This document shows, piece after piece, positions 7,172 to 13,955 of a stretch of DNA of 15,244 nt (positions within the stretch are counted from its first letter, which is position 1; every line of letters begins with the position of its first letter). Origin of the DNA: Sulfitobacter sp. Its GTDB lineage: Bacteria; Pseudomonadota; Alphaproteobacteria; Rhodobacterales; Rhodobacteraceae. The position numbers were made by a program, and so were the translations under genes. The stretch is taken from contig JAPKCR010000007.1 in NCBI GenBank assembly GCA_026421135.1, positions 1 through 15,244 of the forward strand. The letters are read 5' to 3'. The notes beneath the pieces were generated by a model. That model had not been told where the DNA came from. It ran no database searches and saw nothing but the letters and a program-made list of their open reading frames with translations.

Positions 7172-7218
7172 GGGGTTCGGCGCGCAGTGTTTCAAGACTG
7201 CGCGGTGGCGTAAACCCC
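7172..7218. repeat. Two-tier inverted repeat in the FKBP / haloacid dehalogenase divergent region
   Basis: An inner perfect 8-base-pair stem, CGCGCAGT (7181-7188) with ACTGCGCG (7197-7204), encloses an 8-base loop. It is nested inside an outer 6-base-pair stem, GGGGTT (7172-7177) with AACCCC (7213-7218). It lies 79 bases upstream of the dehalogenase ATG and 60 bases upstream of the FKBP start. It could be a structured RNA leader in either transcript or an operator pair. I do not recognise a known riboswitch. The rest of 7112-7296 has an AT-rich spot (TATAAA, 7134-7139) without a matching -35. Confidence 0.45.
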
Positions 7219-7296
7219 CAAATACACCAGTTTTCGGCCTTTTCTGTGGCTGCTGCCCGTGTCAATCTCGCCTCGAACGCTGCAAGGGAGGCCAAG

Positions 7297-7983
7297 ATGC
7301 CAATCACCACCTGCGTCTTTGACGCCTACGGAACATTATTCGATGTGGCCGCTGCCGCACGCCAAGCAGCAAGCGAGCCGGATTTCACCGCCCTCAAGGA
7401 CAGTTGGCTGCAGGTGGCAGAGCACTGGCGCCAAAAGCAGCTTGGGTATTCGTGGCTGCGGGCGGTCACAGGCGCGCATGATGATTTCTGGGAGGTTACC
7501 CAGAACGCTCTGGACTGGGCGCTTGAAAAGACCGGCCATGAAGGCGACCCTGCCCTTCGCGCCCGCCTGCTGGCGCTATATTGGGAACTGCAAGCGTTCC
7601 CCGAAGTGCCCGCAATGTTGCGCAGCCTGAAAGACGCGGGGCTGGACACAGCGATCTTGTCGAATGGATCACCCGAAATGCTAAAGGGCGCGGTCAACTC
7701 TGCTGGCATATCCGATGTGCTGGACGTGTCGTTGTCCGTGGAAAGCGTTGGCGTCTTCAAGCCGGATGCGCGGGTCTATGATCTGGTCGGGCAGCATTTT
7801 GGCTGCGCCAAGGATGAGGTTTTGTTCGTCTCCTCGAACGGCTGGGATGCGGCTGCCGCAACCGGGTATGGCTTTACGACCGCGTGGGTCAACCGCAGCG
7901 GTGAACCAACGGACCGTCTACCATGGACGCCTGTGCACACCCTGAAAGAGCTGACCGAAATTCCAGCATTGGCGGGGGTCTGA
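7297..7983 (+). CDS. (S)-2-haloacid dehalogenase, type II (HAD superfamily)
   Basis: The 228-residue protein hydrolyses the carbon-halogen bond of L-2-haloacids such as 2-chloropropionate or chloroacetate, giving 2-hydroxy acids. The residues of the well-studied Pseudomonas L-DEX enzyme are all found at a constant shift: Asp9 nucleophile and Thr13 (FDAYGTLFD), Arg45 (WRQKQL), Ser122 and Asn123 (LSNGS), Lys155 and Tyr161 (FKPDARVYD), and Ser179, Asn181 and Asp184 (VSSNGWD). That is much stronger evidence than general HAD similarity, although fluoroacetate or other activities are possible. I chose the ATG at 7297, with AAGGGAG 6 bases upstream; the frame stays open to 7129, but that extension is unlike the family. 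It is the first gene of a seven-gene run, and its stop overlaps the next start by 1 base. Confidence 0.92.
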   Translation: MPITTCVFDAYGTLFDVAAAARQAASEPDFTALKDSWLQVAEHWRQKQLGYSWLRAVTGAHDDFWEVTQNALDWALEKTGHEGDPALRARLLALYWELQAFPEVPAMLRSLKDAGLDTAILSNGSPEMLKGAVNSAGISDVLDVSLSVESVGVFKPDARVYDLVGQHFGCAKDEVLFVSSNGWDAAAATGYGFTTAWVNRSGEPTDRLPWTPVHTLKELTEIPALAGV

Positions 7984-8807
7984 TGCCCAATTTCACATCC
8001 TCTGACGGGCTGAGCCTGCATTACACTGACCAAGGCGCAGGTCTGCCGATCCTGTGTCTGGCGGGGCTGACGCGCACCACCGCCGACTTTGACTATGTCA
8101 CACCGCATCTGGCGGGCAATCGGCTGATAAAAATGGATTATCGCGGTCGCGGACAATCGGATTTCGACCCCGACTGGTCGCATTATTCGCCCCCCGTCGA
8201 ATGCCGCGATGCACTGGAATTGCTGGCGCATCTGGGGTTGGACAAGGTCGCGATCCTTGGCACCTCGCGTGGGGGGCTGAATGCGATGGGGCTGGCGATG
8301 GGGGCCAAAGAACGCCTGCTGGGCGTGGCGTTCAACGATGTTGGGCCGTACATCGACCCGCAGGGGTTGGACTTTATCATGCAGTACATTGGCCGCAATC
8401 CCGCTGCCAAAACCCATGCCGAGGCCGCAGCCGCCATGCCGCGTGTCTTTCCTGAATTTGATGGCGTTCCTGACCGCCGCTGGATGGAGGAAGCCGTCAA
8501 GCATTACACCCAAACCGACAGCGGTCTGGAAATCACCTATGACAAGCACTTGCGCGATGCGGTGGCTAAAGCGTTCGACGGCCCTTCGCCCGATCTGTGG
8601 CCATTCTTTGATGCGCTTGCGGGCTTGCCGGTGGCCTGCATTCGGGGGATGAACTCTAACCTGCTGAGCGAAGAAACCGTGGCTGAAATGGAAAAACGCC
8701 GCCCCGATATGATCGTAGCCCGCGTTCCCGGTCGCGGGCATATCCCGTTTCTGGATGAACCCGAAGCGGTCTCAGCCCTGCACAAATGGGTCGAGGCGAT
8801 GTCATGA
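7983..8807 (+). CDS. Alpha/beta hydrolase (serine type) with atypical acid residue
   Basis: The 274-residue protein is an alpha/beta hydrolase with the nucleophile elbow GTSRGG (Ser95) and catalytic His253 in GRGHIPF. DYRGRGQSD (52-60) is the usual post-strand loop. In close relatives the acid region reads RGxNSDLLS; here it is RGMNSNLLS, so the expected Asp is Asn226. Either a nearby residue supplies the acid or activity is altered. The substrate is unknown; candidates are esters or lactones from the same pathway. The start ATG at 7983 overlaps the dehalogenase stop (TGATG), and the end overlaps the dehydratase start (ATGA), so translational coupling is likely. An upstream in-frame extension to 7923 lies within the dehalogenase gene and is rejected. 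Confidence 0.85.
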   Translation: MPNFTSSDGLSLHYTDQGAGLPILCLAGLTRTTADFDYVTPHLAGNRLIKMDYRGRGQSDFDPDWSHYSPPVECRDALELLAHLGLDKVAILGTSRGGLNAMGLAMGAKERLLGVAFNDVGPYIDPQGLDFIMQYIGRNPAAKTHAEAAAAMPRVFPEFDGVPDRRWMEEAVKHYTQTDSGLEITYDKHLRDAVAKAFDGPSPDLWPFFDALAGLPVACIRGMNSNLLSEETVAEMEKRRPDMIVARVPGRGHIPFLDEPEAVSALHKWVEAMS

Positions 8808-9775
8808 ATATCGAAATGATCCGTGCTGCCGCCGCGCGGCTTAAGGGGCACGCGCGCCGTACGCCGCTTTTGAATTCGCCCTTTATCGATGAAATCGCTG
8901 GTCGCCGGGTTTGGGTGAAACCTGAATGTCTGCAACACACCGGCAGCTTCAAGTTTCGCGGCGGCTGGTCGGCGCTGTCCGCGCTAAACCCAGACATCCG
9001 CGCCAAGGGCGTGATCGCTTTTTCCAGCGGCAACCATGCCCAAGGCGTTGCCTATGCGGCCAAGCTACACGGGGTGCCGTCTGTCATTGTCATGCCGGCA
9101 GATGCGCCGCGCCTGAAGATCGAAAATACCCGCGCACTTGGGGCCGAAGTGGTACTTTATGACCGCGCAAACGAAGATCGTGACGCGATCGGCGCGCGAC
9201 TGGCCGCTGAACGCGACCTGACCCTGATCAAACCTTTTGACGATCCGCAGGTAATTGCGGGGCAAGGGACGACGGGGCTTGAGATTGCAGAGCAGGCCGC
9301 CGAGCTGGGCATCACCTCTGGCGACGTGATTGTGTGCTGCGGCGGCGGCGGGCTGACATCGGGCATCGCGCTGGCGCTTGAGGCTGACGCCCCCGGCCTG
9401 CGTGTGCGCCCTGCCGAACCGGCCGGTTTCGATGATGTCACACGGTCGCTGGCCCAAGGTAGCATCGCGCGCAATCGTACGCTGGCTGGGTCGATCTGCG
9501 ATGCAATCGTCACGCCGCAACCAGGTGATCTGACCTTTCCAATCATGCAGCGCCTGTGCGGTCCCGGCCTTGTCGCCACGGATGACGAGGCGCTGTACGC
9601 CGTCGCCCATGCGTTCAACCGGCTCAAAGTTGTGGCTGAACCCGGTGGCGCGATTGCCCTCGCTGCCGCGCTGTTCCGGCGCGATGAGATCGAAGGTGAT
9701 GATGTCATCGTGACGATCTCTGGCGGAAACGTCGACGCCGATATGTTCGCCCGCGCCCTTGCAACCCTAAACTAA
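8804..9775 (+). CDS. Threonine/serine dehydratase-like PLP enzyme
   Basis: The 323-residue fold-type II PLP enzyme has the Schiff-base lysine Lys50 in TGSFKFRGG, the substrate loop SSGNHAQG (74-81), the phosphate-binding tetraglycine CGGGGLTSG (179-187) and the PLP-ring contact SGGN (306-309). It lacks the C-terminal ACT-like regulatory domain of biosynthetic IlvA, so it resembles catabolic threonine/serine dehydratases, serine racemases and hydroxyaspartate ammonia-lyases. It probably deaminates a beta-hydroxy amino acid to a 2-oxo acid. The ATG at 8804 overlaps the previous stop by 4 bases. Its place between a dehalogenase and pca genes is unusual, and a role in the same catabolic route is inference. 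pcaD begins 24 bases downstream. Confidence 0.85.
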   Translation: MNIEMIRAAAARLKGHARRTPLLNSPFIDEIAGRRVWVKPECLQHTGSFKFRGGWSALSALNPDIRAKGVIAFSSGNHAQGVAYAAKLHGVPSVIVMPADAPRLKIENTRALGAEVVLYDRANEDRDAIGARLAAERDLTLIKPFDDPQVIAGQGTTGLEIAEQAAELGITSGDVIVCCGGGGLTSGIALALEADAPGLRVRPAEPAGFDDVTRSLAQGSIARNRTLAGSICDAIVTPQPGDLTFPIMQRLCGPGLVATDDEALYAVAHAFNRLKVVAEPGGAIALAAALFRRDEIEGDDVIVTISGGNVDADMFARALATLN

Positions 9776-9799
9776 TCTCACCAACCAGGAGCCTGCCCC

Positions 9800-10588
9800 A
9801 TGAAGCTTTTTGATACTGGCGATGTTCGTCTGCATTACCGTGTGGATGGCCCCGACGATGGCGCGCCAGTGGTGTTCGCCAATTCGCTTGGCACCGACAT
9901 GCGCCTATGGGATCCGATTCTGCCGCTGCTGCCCAAGGGATTGCGCATCATCCGGTTTGACAAACGCGGGCACGGATTGTCGACTTGCCCGCCTGCGCCG
10001 TATTCGATGGGGTCACTGATTACGGATACGGAGAAACTGATGGATTTTCTGGGGGTCAAGGATTGCGTCTTTGTCGGTCTTTCCATCGGCGGCATGATTG
10101 CGCAAGGTCTTGCGGTCAAGCGTCTGGATCTGATCCGCGCGATGGTGCTGTCCAACACTGCTGCCAAGATCGGCACGCCTGAAATGTGGGCGGATCGTAT
10201 CAAGGACGTGCAGGAAAACGGCATCGAAAGCCTTGCCGACGCAATCATGGAGCGCTGGTTCGCAAAGGACTTCCGCGCCACGCCAGAGCTTGAGCTGTGG
10301 CGCAATATGGTCACCCGTCAAGAAAAAGACGGCTATGCCGGATGTTCAGCGGCAATATCGGGCACCGATTTCTATACCCCGACAGCCGGCCTGCGCCTGC
10401 CCTGTCTAGGTATCGCCGGATCCGAAGACGGATCAACGCCCCCCGATTTGGTGCGCGAAACTGTTGATCTGATTCCGGGATCTAAGTTTCATGTCATTCG
10501 CAAAACAGGCCACCTGCCCTGCGTAGAAAACCCCGTGGAATACGCGCAGGTTCTGACTGATTTTCTAAAAAGCGTCGGGCATGTCTGA
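9800..10588 (+). CDS. pcaD: 3-oxoadipate enol-lactonase
   Basis: PcaD hydrolyses 3-oxoadipate enol-lactone to 3-oxoadipate, joining the protocatechuate and catechol branches of the beta-ketoadipate pathway. The 262-residue protein matches family length. The triad is intact: Ser95 (GLSIGG), Asp210 (GSEDGSTPP) and His238 (KTGHLPCVENP). The segments FANSLGTDMRLWD and VLSNTAAKIGTPEMW are characteristic of PcaD and separate it from general alpha/beta hydrolases. AGGAG (9787-9791) lies 8 bases before the ATG, the best ribosome-binding site inside the operon. The next gene starts 8 bases before its stop. pcaC, which usually adjoins or is fused to pcaD, is not present. Confidence 0.92.
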   Translation: MKLFDTGDVRLHYRVDGPDDGAPVVFANSLGTDMRLWDPILPLLPKGLRIIRFDKRGHGLSTCPPAPYSMGSLITDTEKLMDFLGVKDCVFVGLSIGGMIAQGLAVKRLDLIRAMVLSNTAAKIGTPEMWADRIKDVQENGIESLADAIMERWFAKDFRATPELELWRNMVTRQEKDGYAGCSAAISGTDFYTPTAGLRLPCLGIAGSEDGSTPPDLVRETVDLIPGSKFHVIRKTGHLPCVENPVEYAQVLTDFLKSVGHV

Positions 10589-11291
10589 TATCCTGCTCGT
10601 CCATGGGTCATGTCACGGCGCATGGTGCTGGCGCAATCTGATCCCGGCATTGCAGGGCTTGGGCCACAGCCCCCGCGCGATTGACCTGCCCGGCCATGGG
10701 GCCGATCAGACGCCCGTGAATGACGTCACGCTGGACAGCTATGCCGATGCGGTGTTGGCCGCGTCAACGCCTAAGACAATTGTGCTGGGTCATTCCATGG
10801 GCGGCTTTGCAATCAGTGCTGCCGCCCAGAAAAACCCCGACGCAATGGCGCAATTGATCTATCTGTGTGCTTATGTTCCGGTATCCGGTCTGACGCTGGC
10901 CGACATGCGCAAACGGGCCCCAAGCCAGCCTTTGATGCCTGCCGTGCAATTGGCCGAGGATGGCAAGAGCTTTACCCTTGATCCGACCATGACCGAAGCG
11001 TTGTTTTACAACGATTGTCCTGATGGTATTGCCGCCTTCGCCAACCCGCAGCTTTGTGCGCAGGCCGTTGCCCCCACCATCACCGCTTTGCCGGAGACAG
11101 GCCGCGCTGACGCCAAGCCGCGCAGCTATATCCGCTGCATGGATGACCGGACCATTCCGCCTGCCTATCAGGTAACAATGACCAAGGACTGGCCAAGCGC
11201 GAATGTCTATGAGATGTCCACCGGACATTCGCCTTTCTTTGCCGACCCCAAGGGGCTAGCGCAGATTATTGATACGATCCTCAAGAGGTAA
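10581..11291 (+). CDS. Alpha/beta hydrolase, methylesterase/hydroxynitrile lyase-like
   Basis: The 236-residue protein is a compact alpha/beta hydrolase. Its motifs are HGSCHGAWCW (8-17) at the oxyanion hole, Ser72 in GHSMGGFAI, an acid at Asp188 or Asp189 (CMDDRTIPP) and His216 in STGHSPFF. The pattern fits the plant methylesterase / hydroxynitrile lyase / EstC group, which cleaves small methyl or carboxylic esters. No substrate can be assigned. It overlaps pcaD by 8 bases and ends 3 bases before pcaB, so it is wedged between two beta-ketoadipate genes where pcaC or pcaHG would commonly sit. That suggests it feeds an ester or lactone intermediate into the pathway, which is inference. Confidence 0.85.
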   Translation: MSDILLVHGSCHGAWCWRNLIPALQGLGHSPRAIDLPGHGADQTPVNDVTLDSYADAVLAASTPKTIVLGHSMGGFAISAAAQKNPDAMAQLIYLCAYVPVSGLTLADMRKRAPSQPLMPAVQLAEDGKSFTLDPTMTEALFYNDCPDGIAAFANPQLCAQAVAPTITALPETGRADAKPRSYIRCMDDRTIPPAYQVTMTKDWPSANVYEMSTGHSPFFADPKGLAQIIDTILKR

Positions 11292-11294
11292 CAT

Positions 11295-12620
11295 ATGGCC
11301 GCCAGCGTTTTCGACAGCCCCCTTCATGCGCAACTTTTCCCGACAGGGGATGCCGGACGCCTGTTTTCGGACACTGCCGCGATCCGCGCGATGCTGCTGG
11401 TCGAAGGGGCGCTGGCCAAGGTGCAAGGCGCGCTTGGGGTGATCCCCGAAATGAGCGCCGCCGCGATCCACCGTGCATCGCTGGAAATTCAGGTCGATCC
11501 CGGCGCAATCGCCAAGGCCACGGGCGAAAACGGTGTCAGTGTTCCGGGGCTGCTGGCGCAGTTCCGCTCTGAAATGCAGGCCCCCGAATTTGCGCAGCAC
11601 GTGCATTGGGGGGCCACCAGCCAAGATATTATCGACACAGCGTTGATGCTGCGCCTGCGTCAGGCGCTCGGGCTGGCCGAGGCTGATCTGCGTGCGATCA
11701 TCGCGTCGCTTGCTGAGGCGGCGGCCGAAAATTCAACCCTGCCCTTGGCCGCGCGCACCTATGGTCAACACGCTACGCCCACCAGCTGGGGCGCGGTGCT
11801 GGCCGAATGGGGTATGCCCCTTTGTGACGCGCTGGAGGAGCTCGAAGCCCTTCGCGCCTCATCTCTGTTCGTTTCTCTTTCAGGTGCTGCCGGTACCGGT
11901 TCTGCCTTGGGCCCCAAAGCTGCAGAAACCCGTGCGGAGCTGGCCAAAGCGCTTGGCCTAAATGACCCCAAACGCAGCTGGCACGTCGACCGCACCCCGA
12001 TCCTGCGCATCGCCGACTGGCAGGGTCGTGTGATGGCCGCGCTGTCGCATATGGCGCAATCCATGGTCGGGCTAACCATGACTGGCATCCAAGAAGTCGC
12101 CCTTGGCGCGTCGGGCGTATCATCCACCATGCCACAAAAGCAAAACCCCGTCGCGCCGTCAGCAATCATCGCCCTTGGCCATCAGTTCACCGGCCAACGC
12201 GCCACGCTGCAAGCCGCTGCAGTCCATCAGCACCAACGTGATGGCGGGGCATGGTTTGCCGAGTGGATGGCCGTACCGCAACTGGCCCTAAGCCTTGCGT
12301 CGGCACTTCACCACGCCAAAATCTTGGTTGATGGCGTTGCCCCGCACCCGGTCCGGATGCACAGCGCACTGGCAGGCGGACTGGATCTGATCCACGCCGA
12401 GGCGCTGAGCTTTGCGCTGGCAGAAACCATGTCGCGCCCCGAAGCCCAAGCTGTCACCAAACGTTTGTGCCAGGACGCGCAGGACAAGCAAGTGCCCCTA
12501 AGCGATCTGGCCCGCGCGGATTATCCGCAGCTTTCAGCCGACCTGTTCGACCCCGCCCATCAAATGGGCCATGCAATCGCTGATGCGCGGGCATTTGTCG
12601 CGCGTGCGCAGGCCCTCTGA
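11295..12620 (+). CDS. pcaB: 3-carboxy-cis,cis-muconate cycloisomerase
   Basis: PcaB converts 3-carboxy-cis,cis-muconate to 4-carboxymuconolactone, the second step after protocatechuate 3,4-cleavage. The 441-residue protein belongs to the fumarase/aspartase superfamily. HWGATSQDIID (104-114) and GQHATPTSWG (157-166) are conserved substrate-site segments, and GASGVSSTMPQKQNP (271-285) is the superfamily signature with the catalytic-loop serine. The N-terminus SVFDSPLHAQLF is PcaB-like rather than adenylosuccinate-lyase-like. A ribosome-binding site AGAGGT precedes the ATG. The transporter gene starts 4 bases after the stop. Having pcaB with pcaD but without pcaGHC is unusual; the missing enzymes must be encoded elsewhere if this pathway runs. 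Confidence 0.93.
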   Translation: MAASVFDSPLHAQLFPTGDAGRLFSDTAAIRAMLLVEGALAKVQGALGVIPEMSAAAIHRASLEIQVDPGAIAKATGENGVSVPGLLAQFRSEMQAPEFAQHVHWGATSQDIIDTALMLRLRQALGLAEADLRAIIASLAEAAAENSTLPLAARTYGQHATPTSWGAVLAEWGMPLCDALEELEALRASSLFVSLSGAAGTGSALGPKAAETRAELAKALGLNDPKRSWHVDRTPILRIADWQGRVMAALSHMAQSMVGLTMTGIQEVALGASGVSSTMPQKQNPVAPSAIIALGHQFTGQRATLQAAAVHQHQRDGGAWFAEWMAVPQLALSLASALHHAKILVDGVAPHPVRMHSALAGGLDLIHAEALSFALAETMSRPEAQAVTKRLCQDAQDKQVPLSDLARADYPQLSADLFDPAHQMGHAIADARAFVARAQAL

Positions 12621-12624
12621 CCCG

Positions 12625-13839
12625 ATGCGGCCAGCGGTCCTGTTCATTGTTGCAACAGTCATGATTGATGCCATAGGCATCGGTCTGATCATTCCAGTCA
12701 TGCCGGACCTGCTTGAAGAGGTCCGATCGGCCAATCTATCGCAAGCGGCCCTCTGGGGCGGTGTTATGGCCACCACTTTTGCGGTGATGCAATTCTTGTT
12801 TAGCCCCTTGATCGGCAGCCTTTCAGACCGGTTCGGACGTCGTCCGATCCTGCTGATTTCGCTTACCGTGATGGCACTGGATTACGTTGTTATGGCGCTG
12901 GCGGGGTCAATCTGGCTGTTGCTTGTGGGGCGCGTGGTGGGCGGCATTTCGTCGGCGACGGGGTCCACGGCGAGCGCCTATATGGCAGATATTTCAGCCC
13001 CAAAAGACCGCGCTGCGCATTTTGGTCTAATCGGCGCGGGCTTTGGCGCAGGGTTTGTGCTGGGGCCGGTCGCAGGCGGATTTCTGGCAGAGTTTGGTAC
13101 CCGCGCGCCCTTTTGGGCCGCCGCCGTACTGGCTGCAAGCAACGTCGCCTTTGGCTGGTTTGTACTGAAAGAAACGGTGGTCCGTGAGACTGCGCGCCCG
13201 ATATCATGGCGCCGTGCCAATCCGCTGGGGGCAGTCAAATATTTGGGCGAACTGCCGGGCATCAGACGTCTTCTGCTCGTCTATTTCTTGTACCATCTTG
13301 CCTTTGCCGTCTATCCATCCGTCTGGAGCTATTTTGGCAAGGCGCAGTTCGGCTGGTCGCCGTCTATGATTGGCGGATCTCTTGCTTTGTTCGGGCTGGC
13401 TATGGCTGTTGTTCAAGCAGCCCTCATTCGCCCAGTACTGACACGGTTCGGCGAACGCGGGACCGTTTTGTTCGGATATGTCTTTAGTGTGGTCACATTC
13501 TTTCTGATCGCCACAGTGACCTCGGGATCGGCAATTTTGATACTGACACCGATGGCCGCACTTGCTGGAGTGATCCCTGTCGCCTTGCAAGGGATCATGT
13601 CGCAATCCGTGGCGCAGAATGCCCAAGGTGAACTACAGGGCTTACTCACCTCGGCCTCGGCCCTTGCCATGGTGATTGCGCCGCTGGTGATGACCAGCAC
13701 TTTTGCAGCCTTCACCGCGCCCGGTGCTGCCGTGTATTTTCCGGGCGCGCCATTCTTGTTGTCGATGCTACTGACCTTGATCGCTGTGTCGGTTTTCATA
13801 CGCTGGCGCGAACCTTCTGCCAGCAGTGCAAAAACATAA
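12625..13839 (+). CDS. MFS transporter, TetA-like (DHA1 drug/H+ antiporter family)
   Basis: The 404-residue integral inner-membrane protein has about 12 hydrophobic segments. Motif A is GSLSDRFGRR (64-73) between helices 2 and 3, and the antiporter motif C is GAGFGAGFVLGPVAGG (137-152). The N-terminus VMIDAIGIGLIIPVMPDLL (12-30), with Asp15, closely follows TetA tetracycline efflux proteins. Motif C indicates an exporter driven by protons. I start at the ATG at 12625, right after the pcaB stop; the longer frame from 12571 would run inside pcaB and put a charged stretch before helix 1. Linkage to the catabolic genes suggests export of a toxic substrate or intermediate. Tetracycline resistance is not implied by this level of resemblance. 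Confidence 0.88.
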   Translation: MRPAVLFIVATVMIDAIGIGLIIPVMPDLLEEVRSANLSQAALWGGVMATTFAVMQFLFSPLIGSLSDRFGRRPILLISLTVMALDYVVMALAGSIWLLLVGRVVGGISSATGSTASAYMADISAPKDRAAHFGLIGAGFGAGFVLGPVAGGFLAEFGTRAPFWAAAVLAASNVAFGWFVLKETVVRETARPISWRRANPLGAVKYLGELPGIRRLLLVYFLYHLAFAVYPSVWSYFGKAQFGWSPSMIGGSLALFGLAMAVVQAALIRPVLTRFGERGTVLFGYVFSVVTFFLIATVTSGSAILILTPMAALAGVIPVALQGIMSQSVAQNAQGELQGLLTSASALAMVIAPLVMTSTFAAFTAPGAAVYFPGAPFLLSMLLTLIAVSVFIRWREPSASSAKT

Positions 13840-13898
13840 GTCAGTTGGCAGGTTCATACTTGCGTCTCGGGTCAAGCACAGCCACCTTTGATCAATGC

Positions 13899-13913
13899 TG
13901 GGGTAAATCCCCA
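13899..13913. repeat. Dyad TGGGG-TAAAT-CCCCA in the transporter/enolase gap
   Basis: A perfect 5-base inverted repeat with a 5-base centre lies 42 bases before the enolase-superfamily start. The 14 bases 13900-13913 match 7207-7220 at 12 of 14 positions (GG-GTAAA-CCCCA core). A second small dyad, GGATTTGAATCC, follows at 13922-13933. The 116-base gap (13840-13955) has no T-run terminator and no convincing promoter; TTGATC at 13888-13893 is a poor -35 candidate. Confidence 0.35.
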
Positions 13914-13955
13914 TACCCCCGGGATTTGAATCCATTTGGAAGATAAGGCCGCGCG

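Noticed and set aside
7129..7296. In-frame N-terminal extension of the haloacid dehalogenase
   Set aside because: The 56 extra residues are unlike the family, the conserved start region begins at 7297, and that ATG has a strong ribosome-binding site. The stretch also contains the nested inverted repeat.
7776..8741. A 321-codon minus-strand open frame across the dehalogenase/hydrolase junction
   Set aside because: It lies opposite two well-supported genes, shows no recognisable motif, and is typical of the long antisense frames in high-GC coding DNA.
9065..9708. Antisense open frames opposite the PLP dehydratase
   Set aside because: No motifs or ribosome-binding sites; explained by codon bias of the plus-strand gene.
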